Shown: in pieces, positions 1 to 11,155 of the stretch | Layout of the letters: each line of letters begins with the position of its first letter | Numbering within the stretch: position 1 is the stretch's first letter | NCBI GenBank assembly: GCA_002423585.1 | Contig: DIWS01000013.1 | Span: forward strand, 62,001-126,000 | DNA: 64,000 bases | Reading direction: 5' to 3' | DNA from: Actinobacteria bacterium UBA6100 | GTDB taxonomy: Bacteria > Actinomycetota > Coriobacteriia > Anaerosomatales > Anaerosomataceae | Made by a program: the position numbers and the translations under genes | Notes under the pieces: model-generated | Told to the model about the DNA's origin: nothing | Databases searched by the model: none | Seen by the model: the letters and a program-made list of their open reading frames with translations, nothing else

Positions 1-956
1 AGCAGCAGCACGCCGAAGACCACCATACCGCCGGCGATGGCGCCGATCACGAGCGCGCTTCCCATGCTCACGAACGCGCAGCTCGCCGTGACACCAACAA
101 GTCCGCCGAGCATGCCGTTGATCGTCATACCGATGTCCGGCTTGCCGAGCACCTTCCAGGCCACCGCGGTCGCGACGATAGCCCCTGCGGCCGCCGCGAG
201 GTTGGTGGTGACGATGATGTGCGAGATGGACATCGGCTCGGCGGCCATGGTGCTGCCCGGGTTGAAGCCGAACCAGCCGAGCCACAGCACGAGCGCGCCG
301 GTCATGGCCGAGGTCATGTTGTGGCCGGGGATCGCGTTGACCTTACCGTTCTTGCCGTACTTGCCGATGCGCGGTCCGAGCACCAGGATGCCTGCCAGCG
401 CCGCCCAGGCGCCGACCGAGTGCACCACCGTGGAGCCGGCGAAGTCCCAGAAGCCGAGCTCGGCGAGCCAGCCGCCGCCCCAGATCCAGTGGCCGACGGT
501 GGGATACACGAACGCCACCAGCAGGAACGAGAACACGATGAACGAGAGGTACTTGATGCGCTCGGCCACCGCGCCGGAGACGATCGTGGCGGCTGTGCCG
601 GCGAACACCAGCTGGAAGAAGAACTTCGCCATGAGCGGCACGCCGGCCCAACCCATGGCCGAGTACACGCCCGAGTAGGCGTCGCCCACAGCCGGGCTGT
701 TATCAGCACCGCCCACCATGAACAGGCCCTTCAGCCCGATGAAGGCGTTGCCGTCGCCGTACATCAGTCCCCAACCGACCACCAGGAACGCGATCGTAGA
801 GACCGCGAACACGATGAAGTTCTTGGAGATGATGTTGACGGTGTTCTTCGCACGTGCGAAACCCGACTCCACCAGCGCGAAGCCGAGGTTCATGAAGAAC
901 ACCAGCATGCCTGCGAGGAGCACCCATACGGTGTCCAACGCTACCTGTACGTCCAT
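1..956 (-). CDS. amt: Ammonium transporter Amt, 3' end outside window
   Basis: This is the 5' part (about 318 codons) of an Amt/Rh-family ammonium channel of the cytoplasmic membrane, read leftwards from an ATG at 956. The family normally has 400-450 residues and 11 membrane helices, so roughly the last quarter lies beyond position 1. The translation shows the usual N-terminal helix with FFMNLGFALVESG. Around codon 170 it carries the Amt signature DFAGSTVVHSVGAW, which contains the first histidine of the pore pair; the second histidine would be off-window. It is divergent from uvrA. No glnB/glnK gene is visible on this side. Sigma-54 is encoded 32 kb away, but no -24/-12 element was found in the 230 bases in front of this gene. 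Confidence 0.93.
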   Translation of the reverse strand, partial: MDVQVALDTVWVLLAGMLVFFMNLGFALVESGFARAKNTVNIISKNFIVFAVSTIAFLVVGWGLMYGDGNAFIGLKGLFMVGGADNSPAVGDAYSGVYSAMGWAGVPLMAKFFFQLVFAGTAATIVSGAVAERIKYLSFIVFSFLLVAFVYPTVGHWIWGGGWLAELGFWDFAGSTVVHSVGAWAALAGILVLGPRIGKYGKNGKVNAIPGHNMTSAMTGALVLWLGWFGFNPGSTMAAEPMSISHIIVTTNLAAAAGAIVATAVAWKVLGKPDIGMTINGMLGGLVGVTASCAFVSMGSALVIGAIAGGMVVFGVLL

Positions 957-1100
957 GTGCCACCTTCCTTCTTCCGATCCGGCCCCGGGCACGATCCCTG
1001 TCGCCACGCCCCTTCGTGATTCACAGACTGAAGGGAGGTTGTTTCTGGTTCGTGTCGCGGGGGTGAAGGTTGGGTGGCGTATCGGGCGCGCGCCGGGAGT

Positions 1101-1116
1101 GCGAACGTGCGTTCGC
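1101..1116. promoter_or_regulatory. LexA (SOS) box upstream of uvrA
   Basis: GCGAACGTGCGTTCGC is an inverted repeat with perfect 6-base arms and a 4-base centre. It fits every position of the Gram-positive LexA consensus CGAACRNRYGTTYG. It lies 14 bases before a TACAAT -10 element and 72 bases before the uvrA start, where bound LexA would cover the -35 region. uvrA is a classic SOS gene, so function is likely, though binding is inferred. Confidence 0.85.
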
Positions 1117-1129
1117 TTTTCGCGCGGCG

Positions 1130-1135
1130 TACAAT
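1130..1135 (+). promoter_or_regulatory. Predicted -10 element for uvrA
   Basis: TACAAT matches the sigma-70 type -10 at five of six positions. No good -35 is visible at the expected distance; that region falls in the LexA box. The leader would be about 45-50 bases. Confidence 0.55.
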
Positions 1136-1187
1136 GAGATGTTGCAGCCAAACCGCCCTGTCTCCCGCACGGAAGGTCCACCCCCCG

Positions 1188-4040
<2,853 letters not shown>

Positions 4041-4048
4041 GGCCACGG

Positions 4049-4582
4049 ATGGATGCACGCGAGGCGATCGAGCGGCTCGGTCTGCTGCTTGCCGATGAGG
4101 GATACGCACTGTCGGTGCGCGCCGACGGCAGCACGCTTGCCGCCAAGCGCGGTCACAGCGTCGGCATCTTCCTGCCGTATACCGACTTCATCTTCCTGCA
4201 CGACCTCGATGACGGCTTCGCGTCGAATGCGCGCGAGTTCGAGGAGCAGCACCAGCGCAACCGGGCCGAGGGCGAAGGGCACATGAGGGTCCCGCGTCCG
4301 CTTCGGTATCGCGTGCCCAACAGCGTGACCGTGGGCGTGACGGCGCGACCGGCGAGCGGTGAGATGATCGCGGTGGCCACCGAGAAGCGCAACCTGCGTG
4401 CGAACACGGGGGAGAAGAACTCGGTGTACCTGGTGGATCTCACGGCGGGCACGTTCTACTCGCAGGGCCTCGAGGTGGATCGCTTCTCGCGCTACGGAGG
4501 CGAGTGGAGTCCGAGTGTGAACCCGTCCAACCGGGTGGCACGCATGCTCGCGCAGGTGCTTGCCGAGGCGGTTCCGGCGTGA
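4049..4582 (+). CDS. Unknown protein between uvrA and uvrC
   Basis: A 177-residue protein that I do not recognise. It starts 8 bases after uvrA and its stop overlaps the uvrC start by 4 bases, so it is very probably co-translated with the repair genes. The sequence is soluble, mixed alpha/beta, with no signal peptide, membrane segment or clear metal site. It has an N-terminal part around IFLPYTDFIFLHDLDD, a basic linker rich in R and P, and a C-terminal strand-rich region including VYLVDLTAGTFYSQGL. A link with excision repair rests only on position; it may be a passenger. Confidence 0.75.
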   Translation: MDAREAIERLGLLLADEGYALSVRADGSTLAAKRGHSVGIFLPYTDFIFLHDLDDGFASNAREFEEQHQRNRAEGEGHMRVPRPLRYRVPNSVTVGVTARPASGEMIAVATEKRNLRANTGEKNSVYLVDLTAGTFYSQGLEVDRFSRYGGEWSPSVNPSNRVARMLAQVLAEAVPA

Positions 4583-6450
4583 CCCCCGCCCCCGACATCA
4601 GCGAGCAGATGCGGCACGTCCCGGACTCGCCGGGCGTCTACCTGTGGAAGCAGGGCGACGAGGTCCTCTACGTCGGCAAGGCGAAGTGTCTGCGCAAGCG
4701 GATGCGTCAGTACGTCGGGCTGCACGACGATCGCGCGATGGTCCCTCGGCTGATGGAGCGCGTGGACTCTTTCGACTACGTGGTGACCGGCACGGAGATG
4801 GAGAGCCTCATCCTCGAGGCGAACCTCATCAAGGAGATCCGGCCGCCGTACAACGTGGATTTCAAGGACGACAAGACGTTCCCGTTCATCGGGCTCACGG
4901 TGGACGACCCGTTCCCGGCGATCAAGTACACGCGCGAGAGGCATCGGTCCGGAACGCGCTACTTCGGCCCGTACACCGACGCGCGTGCGGCGCGCGAGAC
5001 CATCGAGGTCGTTCGACGCGTGTACCCGATCTGCCGCGCTACGTGCGCCGAGTGGAAGCGCGTGACCGCCAGAGGCGGCCAGCCCGCCGGCAAGCCGTGT
5101 TTCGACTACCACGTGGGCAAGGGGCCCGGTCCGTGCGTCGGCGCGATCACTCCCGAGGCCTACCGCGAGCGCGTGGAGCAGGTTGCGACGTTCCTCGAGG
5201 GCAGGCAGGGCGCGGTCGCCGGGGAGCTCGAGCGGCGCATGCGTGAGGCCGCCGCCGACCTCGATTACGAACGTGCCGCGCGGCTCCGGAACTCGCTCGC
5301 CGCCGTGCGCGCGGTGCTCGAGCGCCAGCGGGTGGTCTCCGACCGACCGCTGGACCTCGACGTGATCGGCATCGAGCGTGAGGAGACGATCGCCGGCGTG
5401 CACGTCCTGCAGGTGCGCGAGGGCCGCATCGTGGGCAGCAACGAGTTCACGCTCGACAAGGGGCTCGACGTGGGCGAGGCGGAGCTGATCGAGGGCTTCC
5501 TGTTGCGTTACTACGGCACCGCCTCGCACGTGCCACGGGAAGTGGTGCTGCCGGGTCTGCCCGAGAGCGCCGAGGCGGTGGAGGCGTGGCTCGCTTCGCT
5601 GCGCGGCGCCCTCGTGCACCTCGTCGTGCCGCAGCGCGGCGACAAACGCGGTCTCGCCGAACTCGCCACCACCAACGCGCGACACTCGCTTGCGCGCTAC
5701 AAGAACCGCACCCGCTACGACGAGGAGCGCCTCAACCGCGCGCTGCTCGAGCTCGAGAGCGCGCTCTCGCTGCCCGCGCCGCCGCTGAGGATCGAGTGCT
5801 ACGACATCTCGACCCTCCACGGCCGCTCCTCGGTGGGCTCGATGGTGGTGTTCACCGGTGGTCGCGCCGACAAGGCGGCCTACCGCCGCTTCAAGGTGCG
5901 CATGCCCGCCGAGGAGAGCAACGACGTCGCGATGCTCGCCGAGGTGCTCCGGCGCCGCTTCGCCCGCGAGGCGGACACACGTTTCGCCAAGCGCCCCGAC
6001 CTGCTGCTCATCGACGGCGGCAAGCCGCAGCTGAACGCCGTGCGTGCGGTGCTCGAGGAACTCGGTCTCGATCACATCCCGCTCGCGTCGCTCGCCAAGC
6101 GCGAGGAGGAGCTGTGGACGCCTGCGCTGGATGAGCCCGTGCTGCTGCCGAGCGGCTCGCCGTCGCTCTACCTCGTGAAGCGCGTTCGCGATGAGGCGCA
6201 CCGGTTCGCGATCGAGTACCACCGCGAGCTGCGCGGTCGCGCGATGAGCGCCTCGGTGCTCGACGACGTGCCCGGCATCGGCCCCAAGCGCAAGAAGGCG
6301 ATCCTGGCGCGGTTCGGCTCGCTCAAGAGGTTGCGGGCTGCGAGCGTAGAGGAGATCGCCAGTGTGCCCGGCGTGGGCAGGGTGGCCGCCGAAGCGGTGG
6401 TGGAAGCCGTGAAGGCCGGACGTGATGGATCTCCGGGGGTAGGGGAGTGA
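4579..6450 (+). CDS. uvrC: Excinuclease ABC subunit C
   Basis: UvrC makes both incisions around DNA damage in the UvrB-DNA complex. At 623 residues it is a normal length. Domains in order: GIY-YIG nuclease (about 12-95, with GVYLW and VLYVGKAK), a cysteine-containing linker, a UVR motif that binds UvrB (about 210-245), the RNase H-like C-terminal nuclease (ECYDIS, LLIDGGKPQL) and tandem helix-hairpin-helix motifs (DVPGIGPKRK, SVPGVGRVAA). The GTG at 4579 overlaps the preceding TGA by 4 bases, consistent with coupling. uvrB is not in this window. Confidence 0.97.
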   Translation: MTPAPDISEQMRHVPDSPGVYLWKQGDEVLYVGKAKCLRKRMRQYVGLHDDRAMVPRLMERVDSFDYVVTGTEMESLILEANLIKEIRPPYNVDFKDDKTFPFIGLTVDDPFPAIKYTRERHRSGTRYFGPYTDARAARETIEVVRRVYPICRATCAEWKRVTARGGQPAGKPCFDYHVGKGPGPCVGAITPEAYRERVEQVATFLEGRQGAVAGELERRMREAAADLDYERAARLRNSLAAVRAVLERQRVVSDRPLDLDVIGIEREETIAGVHVLQVREGRIVGSNEFTLDKGLDVGEAELIEGFLLRYYGTASHVPREVVLPGLPESAEAVEAWLASLRGALVHLVVPQRGDKRGLAELATTNARHSLARYKNRTRYDEERLNRALLELESALSLPAPPLRIECYDISTLHGRSSVGSMVVFTGGRADKAAYRRFKVRMPAEESNDVAMLAEVLRRRFAREADTRFAKRPDLLLIDGGKPQLNAVRAVLEELGLDHIPLASLAKREEELWTPALDEPVLLPSGSPSLYLVKRVRDEAHRFAIEYHRELRGRAMSASVLDDVPGIGPKRKKAILARFGSLKRLRAASVEEIASVPGVGRVAAEAVVEAVKAGRDGSPGVGE

Positions 6451-7016
6451 CCCGGCCGGAGAGCGACGCGTGGGTGGCACTGGATTTCGAGACGGCTACG
6501 GCCGAGCGCGACTCGGCATGCGCGCTTGCGGTGGTGGTGATCGAGGATGGCGCGGTGACCGGCCGTGACTCCTGGCTCATCCGTCCGCCGGGAAATCACT
6601 ACGACGGGCGCAACATCTGGATCCACGGCATCACCCCGGAGCAGACGGAGGACGCGCCGAGCTTCGGCGAGCTGTACGAGCAGATCCGGCCGTACCTCGA
6701 GGGGCGTCATGTTATCGCTCACTCGGCGCCGTTCGATGTTTCGGTGCTGCGCGCCTCGCTCGTGCGCCATCGGATACCCACGCCGGAGGTCCGGTACGTG
6801 TGCTCGTGTGCGATGGCGCGGCGGGCCTATCCGCTGCTGCCGAACCACAGGCTGCCCACGCTGTGCGCGCACTGTGGCATCGATCTCGACCACCACGACG
6901 CGGCTTCTGATGCGAATGCATGCGCTCGAGTCGCCCTGGCGTGTCGCGATCAGGTGGGGGCGTCGAGTGTGCGCGAGGCAGTGGAGCTGCTGGGGGTTTC
7001 GGTACGAACGCTGTAG
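6447..7016 (+). CDS. DnaQ-like 3'-5' exonuclease (DEDDh)
   Basis: A 189-residue stand-alone exonuclease of the DNA polymerase III epsilon/DnaQ superfamily. Motif I is LDFETAT (Asp and Glu metal ligands), motif II lies in HVIAHSAPFDVSVL, and motif III is HHDAASDANA with the His and Asp of the DEDDh type. It lacks the polymerase-binding tail of true epsilon. The GTG start overlaps the uvrC stop by 4 bases, so it belongs to the repair operon. It could trim DNA during repair synthesis or act as a general nuclease; the exact substrate cannot be told. Confidence 0.85.
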   Translation: MTRPESDAWVALDFETATAERDSACALAVVVIEDGAVTGRDSWLIRPPGNHYDGRNIWIHGITPEQTEDAPSFGELYEQIRPYLEGRHVIAHSAPFDVSVLRASLVRHRIPTPEVRYVCSCAMARRAYPLLPNHRLPTLCAHCGIDLDHHDAASDANACARVALACRDQVGASSVREAVELLGVSVRTL

Positions 7017-7053
7017 GTGCGTGCGGTGCTCTGTCGGCGATCGAGGCCTCGGC

Positions 7054-7059
7054 TACACT
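7054..7059 (+). promoter_or_regulatory. Possible -10 element
   Basis: TACACT, 41 bases before the membrane protein gene at 7100. No convincing -35 is seen. It is one of many similar -10 hexamers placed before genes in this window. Confidence 0.35.
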
Positions 7060-7099
7060 GTGCCTCGGCAGCAAAGTCACAACTCTCGAGGAGGCCTGA

Positions 7100-7828
7100 G
7101 TGACCGGATCCGCGCGTCCAGCACGCACGCTCGCACAGGAGGGGACACTCTCGATGTTGTACCGTGCCGGCGCCGTCGCCGCGCTGGCGACCGTGGCGAT
7201 CACGCTGTTCCAGATCGTCGCCGGTGTCCTCTGGCCACCGCCCGACTTCGCGCCAACGGCCGCTGCGGCCACACACATCCTCGAGATGGCGCAGACCGCG
7301 CCGGTGCTCACCTTCGTGAAGCTCGACGGGCTTATGCTCTTCGACTACGTGCTGCTCGCGGTCGTGTACGTTGCGCTTTATGCGGCGCTCCGCCGTGCGC
7401 AGCCATCGCTGATGGCACTCGGCACGGTGTTCGCGCTCATGGCCATCACGCTCTACTTCGCGGTCAACCCTGCGGCGACCGCGCTCGTGCTCGCCGGGCA
7501 CTACGCTGCCGACGGCTCGGCCACCGGTGTCGTCACGGCAATGCAGGCCGTCCTCGCAGGCTTCCAGGGCACCGGCTTCCTGGTGCATTACCTCGTGATG
7601 GGTGTTGCCGGTATCCTCGTGGGGTTCGGCATGCTCCGGAGCGACGTGTTCTCGCGGGGCACCGCCATCGCCGGCATCCTTCAGGGCGCGATGATGCTCG
7701 TCCCCGTCACGTTCGGTACTGTCGGCCTGCTCTTCGCCCTGGGCTCGCTCATCCCGTTCGTCGTGTGGTTCATCCTCGTCGGGACCCGGCTGCTCCGGCT
7801 TGCGGGGGAGGACGCGGCGGTCGGGTGA
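7100..7828 (+). CDS. DUF4386-like integral membrane protein
   Basis: A 242-residue protein with about six hydrophobic helices, starting near residues 20-45 after a short basic N-terminus. The pattern of long helices, the loop after the first helix and the length resemble the DUF4386 membrane family, whose function is unknown. The GTG at 7100 is preceded by GAGGAGG with 5 bases between. A possible -10 lies upstream, so it is probably transcribed alone rather than with the exonuclease gene. No catalytic or metal-binding residues stand out. Confidence 0.6.
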   Translation: MTGSARPARTLAQEGTLSMLYRAGAVAALATVAITLFQIVAGVLWPPPDFAPTAAAATHILEMAQTAPVLTFVKLDGLMLFDYVLLAVVYVALYAALRRAQPSLMALGTVFALMAITLYFAVNPAATALVLAGHYAADGSATGVVTAMQAVLAGFQGTGFLVHYLVMGVAGILVGFGMLRSDVFSRGTAIAGILQGAMMLVPVTFGTVGLLFALGSLIPFVVWFILVGTRLLRLAGEDAAVG

Positions 7829-7865
7829 CGGCCATCGCGAGGGATTCGCTGTCACGGTCCGCTGC

Positions 7866-7871
7866 TATACT
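7866..7871 (+). promoter_or_regulatory. Predicted -10 element
   Basis: TATACT, about 39 bases before the GTG at 7910; the upstream TTCGCT is only a weak -35 with a short spacer. It could serve the small membrane protein and the rapZ-yvcK-whiA block behind it. Confidence 0.5.
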
Positions 7872-7909
7872 GAGTCCGCTGGTAGGACATCATGAAAGGA
7901 GCGTCACCC

Positions 7910-8263
7910 GTGAAGTTCCTTCTTCGTATGGTCATCTCGGCGGCGGCGATCTTCGGCGTCGCGTACCTGTCGGGCGGCTGGCTCTTGGAGGTCGACTCGT
8001 TCTGGCCGGCGGCGGTCGTCGCAGCGCTCGTGTTCGCGGTGGTGAACGCCATCGTGAAGCCGATTGTGAGCTTCCTCACGCTTCCGGTGACCTTTCTCAC
8101 GCTCGGCCTGTTCGCGCTGGTGATCAACGCCGGGATGCTCTATCTGGTCGCGGCGGTCGTCGACGGCGTGCACACCACCGGCTTCATCCAGACGGTCCTC
8201 GCGGCGATCATCATCTCGATCGTGAGCTCCATCGGCGGCGCGCTCACCAGCAAAGACGACTAG
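7910..8263 (+). CDS. Small four-helix membrane protein (phage holin IV / DUF360-like)
   Basis: A 117-residue protein with four hydrophobic helices and the family hallmark NAIVKPIVSFLTLPVTFLTLG, characteristic of the mycobacterial-type 'phage holin family 4' superfamily (Pfam PF04020). Despite the name, these are ordinary chromosomal proteins of unknown function and nothing phage-like is nearby. The GTG at 7910 is preferred over the ATG at 7892 because AAAGGAG sits about 8 bases in front of it and the ATG would lie upstream of that site. It ends 9 bases before rapZ and may share its transcript. Confidence 0.75.
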   Translation: MKFLLRMVISAAAIFGVAYLSGGWLLEVDSFWPAAVVAALVFAVVNAIVKPIVSFLTLPVTFLTLGLFALVINAGMLYLVAAVVDGVHTTGFIQTVLAAIIISIVSSIGGALTSKDD

Positions 8264-8272
8264 GACTCTGCG

Positions 8273-9190
8273 ATGACCGAGGAGACCGGCATCGACGAGA
8301 CGAACGGGGCCGAAGGCGGCGACCTCGTCCTGATAACCGGCATGTCCGGGGCAGGCCGAAGCGAGGCTATCCACACCTTCGAGGACCTCGGCTACTTCTG
8401 CATCGACAACCTGCCGCCCGCCCTCATCCGGCAACTCGTATCGCTCACCACGCTCCCGGGCAGTCGCATCCGGCGCATCGCGGTGGTCTGCGACGTACGG
8501 GGCGGCGAGTTCTTCAAGGAACTCGAGGACGAGCTCGACCACCTCGAGGCCGTCGGGCACCCCTTCCGCACCCTGTTCCTCACCGCTGACGACCGGGCGC
8601 TGGTCCGCCGATTCAAGGAGACCCGCCGGCGCCACCCGCTCTCGGACGTGGGTGCGGTTGCGGACGGCATAGCAGCGGAGCGGGCCATCGTCGAAGGCAT
8701 CCGCGAACGCGCGGACCTCATCATCGACACGAGCGCGCTCAGGCCGCAGGAGCTGCGGGCGCTCATCCGCGACAAGTTCGTCTCGGATGAGTCGGCGGGC
8801 GCACGCCTCACGATCACCGTGTCGTCGTTCGGCTTCAAGTACGGCGTGCCCATCGACGCAGACATCGTGATGGACGTGCGCTTCCTGCCCAATCCGTTCT
8901 ACATGGAGCGGCTGCGCACTAAGACCGGCCTTGAGCGATCGGTGCGCATGTTCGTGCTCGGTAAGGAAGAGACGGGCGTCTTCCTCGAGCGGTGGTTCGC
9001 GCTTCTTGAGCTGCTGCTCCCGAACTACCTTGCCGAGGGCAAGACGCAGCTCAACATCGCGCTCGGCTGTACGGGCGGCCAGCACCGCAGCGTGGTGCTG
9101 GCCGAGCGGACGGCTGACTTCGTTCGGTCGCTCGGCTACCCGGTCTCGGTGAACCACCGCGACATCGTCAAGGACAGGACCCGCTCGTGA
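8273..9190 (+). CDS. rapZ: RapZ/YvcJ-family nucleotide-binding protein
   Basis: A P-loop protein of 305 residues that binds ATP/GTP. In E. coli RapZ is an RNA adaptor controlling glmS mRNA; in Gram-positive bacteria (YvcJ) the role is less clear. The Walker A loop is GMSGAGRS near residues 23-30, followed by the family-typical YFCIDNLPP. The C-terminal domain has FGFKYG, LPNPFY and GCTGGQHRSV, all conserved in the family. The yvcK start overlaps its stop by 4 bases. The rapZ-yvcK-whiA order is conserved across Firmicutes and Actinobacteria. Confidence 0.96.
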   Translation: MTEETGIDETNGAEGGDLVLITGMSGAGRSEAIHTFEDLGYFCIDNLPPALIRQLVSLTTLPGSRIRRIAVVCDVRGGEFFKELEDELDHLEAVGHPFRTLFLTADDRALVRRFKETRRRHPLSDVGAVADGIAAERAIVEGIRERADLIIDTSALRPQELRALIRDKFVSDESAGARLTITVSSFGFKYGVPIDADIVMDVRFLPNPFYMERLRTKTGLERSVRMFVLGKEETGVFLERWFALLELLLPNYLAEGKTQLNIALGCTGGQHRSVVLAERTADFVRSLGYPVSVNHRDIVKDRTRS

Positions 9191-10110
9191 GCGCGCGCTC
9201 GGCGGTCGCCATAGGCGGGGGCACAGGGCTGCCGCTGGTGCTCGGCTGTCTCCTGCGCGGCGGCTTCGATACCACGGCAGTGGTCACGGTCGCCGACGAC
9301 GGCGGAAGCTCGGGCCACCTGCGCCGCGAGCTGGGCATGCTGCCGCCGGGCGACATACGCAACTGTCTGGTGGCGCTCGCCGCGCCCGGCAACCAGCTCG
9401 CTCGGGTCTTCCAGTACCGATTCGCCGAAGGGGAGGGGCTTGCGGGCCACGCGCTCGGCAACCTCATCATCGCCGCACTCGCCGATCTCGAGGGGGGTTT
9501 CGCAGAGGCCGTGGACGAGGCGGGCCGCCTGCTCGAGGCGCGCGGGCGTGTGCTGCCCTCGACGCTCGCCGACGTGGTGCTTTCCGGCCGGGACGCTGCC
9601 GGGCGGCTCGTGATCGGCCAGGCGAAGCTCGCCGAGAGTGACGGCCCGGTCACCACGGTCTGCATCGAGCCGGCGGTCGTGCCCGCATATCCGCCTGCGC
9701 TCGAGGCGTTGCGTGCCGCCGACCTGATCGTCATAGGGCCGGGCAGCCTGTTCACCAGCGTGATCCCCAACTTCCTGGTGGACGGCATGATCGCTGCGGT
9801 CGCCGAGAGTCGCGCCACGGTGGTCTACGTGTGCAACGTCGGCAACCTGCGCGGCGAGACGAGCGGGATGGACGCAGCCGACCACGTGGACGCCCTCGTG
9901 CGGCACGGACTCGGCGGTGCGATTGACGTCGCGCTCGTGGACTCATCGATCATCGCTGACGGCGACGCGCACGTCAGCGGCGGCCCCGAGGTGCTTCGCC
10001 GGATCGAGGCGCACGGCATCCGCGCCTACACGGCCGACCTGGCCGACCCGCACGACCCGATGCGTCACGACTCCGATCGCCTCATCGTCGCCATCGCGGA
10101 GGTGCTGTGA
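9187..10110 (+). CDS. yvcK: YvcK/CofD-family gluconeogenesis factor
   Basis: YvcK proteins (307 residues here) bind UDP-sugars and are needed for cell-wall synthesis and growth on gluconeogenic carbon sources in Gram-positive bacteria. The N-terminal GGGTGLPLVL is the CofD-like nucleotide loop; VADDGGSSG and GDIRNCL follow as expected, and IGPGSLFTSVIPN is the conserved later motif. The GTG start sits within the rapZ stop (GTGA) and the end abuts whiA, so the three genes are probably translated together. Confidence 0.95.
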   Translation: MSARSAVAIGGGTGLPLVLGCLLRGGFDTTAVVTVADDGGSSGHLRRELGMLPPGDIRNCLVALAAPGNQLARVFQYRFAEGEGLAGHALGNLIIAALADLEGGFAEAVDEAGRLLEARGRVLPSTLADVVLSGRDAAGRLVIGQAKLAESDGPVTTVCIEPAVVPAYPPALEALRAADLIVIGPGSLFTSVIPNFLVDGMIAAVAESRATVVYVCNVGNLRGETSGMDAADHVDALVRHGLGGAIDVALVDSSIIADGDAHVSGGPEVLRRIEAHGIRAYTADLADPHDPMRHDSDRLIVAIAEVL

Positions 10111-11033
10111 TGTCGTTCACGGCCGAGGTCAAAGAGGAGCTCGCGCGCGTCGAGGCGAAGCCCTGTTGCGCGCGCGCCGAACTCTCGGCTCTTGTGCGCG
10201 TGGAAGGTACGCTCCACTACACGGGCGGCGGACGGATGCGTCTGGAGATCGCCACGGAGACCGCACCGGTGGCGCGCAAGGTGATCAAGCTGCTGCGCTC
10301 GGTCTTCGACCTCACCACCGAGCTCACGGTGCGCCGTTCGGTGCTCCACAAGTCGAACAACTACCTCATCACCGTCGTGGATCAGCCTAGGCTGCAGGGT
10401 GCGCTCACCGATCTCGGCATCCTCGATGAGGACCACTCGCCGCTGTACTCGGTGCCCGGATGGCTCGTGAAGAAGGACTGCTGCGCGGTCGCGTATCTGC
10501 GTGGCATGTTCCTCGGCGGCGGCTTCGTGGCCGACCCGCACGGGGACTTCCACTTCGAGCTCACCGCCGAGTCGGAGCCGATCGCCAACGATCTCGTCAC
10601 ACTAATGGAGCGCTTCGAGATCGGCGCTCGTGTCACCAGCCGCCGGGGCACCTACGCGGTGTACCTCAAGGGCGCCGAGCCCATCGTCACCTTCCTCGCG
10701 TTGGTGGGCGCGCACCGGGCCCTGCTGCGCACGGAAGACGTGCGAATCCTCAAAGAGATGCGCAACGACGTGAACCGGCTCGTGAACGCCGAGACCGCGA
10801 ACATCCAGAAGACGGCCACCGCCGCGGCCGAGCAGGTGGCCGCCGTGCGCACGCTCGAGCGGCAGCGCGGTCTGGAGTCGTTGCCGCCGGCGCTCCGTGA
10901 GATCGCGCACCTTCGGCTCGAGAACCCGGACGTGAGTCTGCGGGAGCTGGGGGAGCTTGCCGATCCGCCACTGTCCAAATCTGCGGTCTACCACCGCGTG
11001 CGTCGCCTGGAGGAACTCGCCGAAGACGGGTAG
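10110..11033 (+). CDS. whiA: WhiA, sporulation/cell-division regulator
   Basis: WhiA has a LAGLIDADG-like N-terminal domain without nuclease activity and a C-terminal helix-turn-helix. In Streptomyces it drives sporulation septation; in non-sporulating Gram-positives it affects division and chromosome segregation. The 307-residue protein shows SFTAEVKEEL at the start, CCAVAYLRGMFLGGG in the LAGLIDADG region and SLRELGELADPPLSKSAVYHR as the DNA-binding helix. The ATG at 10110 shares one base with the yvcK TGA; a GTG one codon earlier is possible. Confidence 0.96.
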   Translation: MSFTAEVKEELARVEAKPCCARAELSALVRVEGTLHYTGGGRMRLEIATETAPVARKVIKLLRSVFDLTTELTVRRSVLHKSNNYLITVVDQPRLQGALTDLGILDEDHSPLYSVPGWLVKKDCCAVAYLRGMFLGGGFVADPHGDFHFELTAESEPIANDLVTLMERFEIGARVTSRRGTYAVYLKGAEPIVTFLALVGAHRALLRTEDVRILKEMRNDVNRLVNAETANIQKTATAAAEQVAAVRTLERQRGLESLPPALREIAHLRLENPDVSLRELGELADPPLSKSAVYHRVRRLEELAEDG

Positions 11034-11155
11034 GTACAGACGTAGGTGCGGGTCGTGCGGCCTGCTCCTGTCCGTGCGTTTCAGTTACGATGCTCTGGGG
11101 GCAGGCGTCTCCATGGGCGAGACCAAGTCAGCGACGTGATCGAGGAGGGTACCAA

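Noticed and set aside
957..1187. Sigma-54 promoter for the ammonium transporter gene
   Set aside because: No GCAA-N5-GTGCCA (minus-strand -24/-12) was found, although amt is a frequent sigma-54 target.
7910..8263. Phage holin as a sign of a prophage
   Set aside because: The family name is misleading; the protein is common on actinobacterial chromosomes and no phage genes are near.
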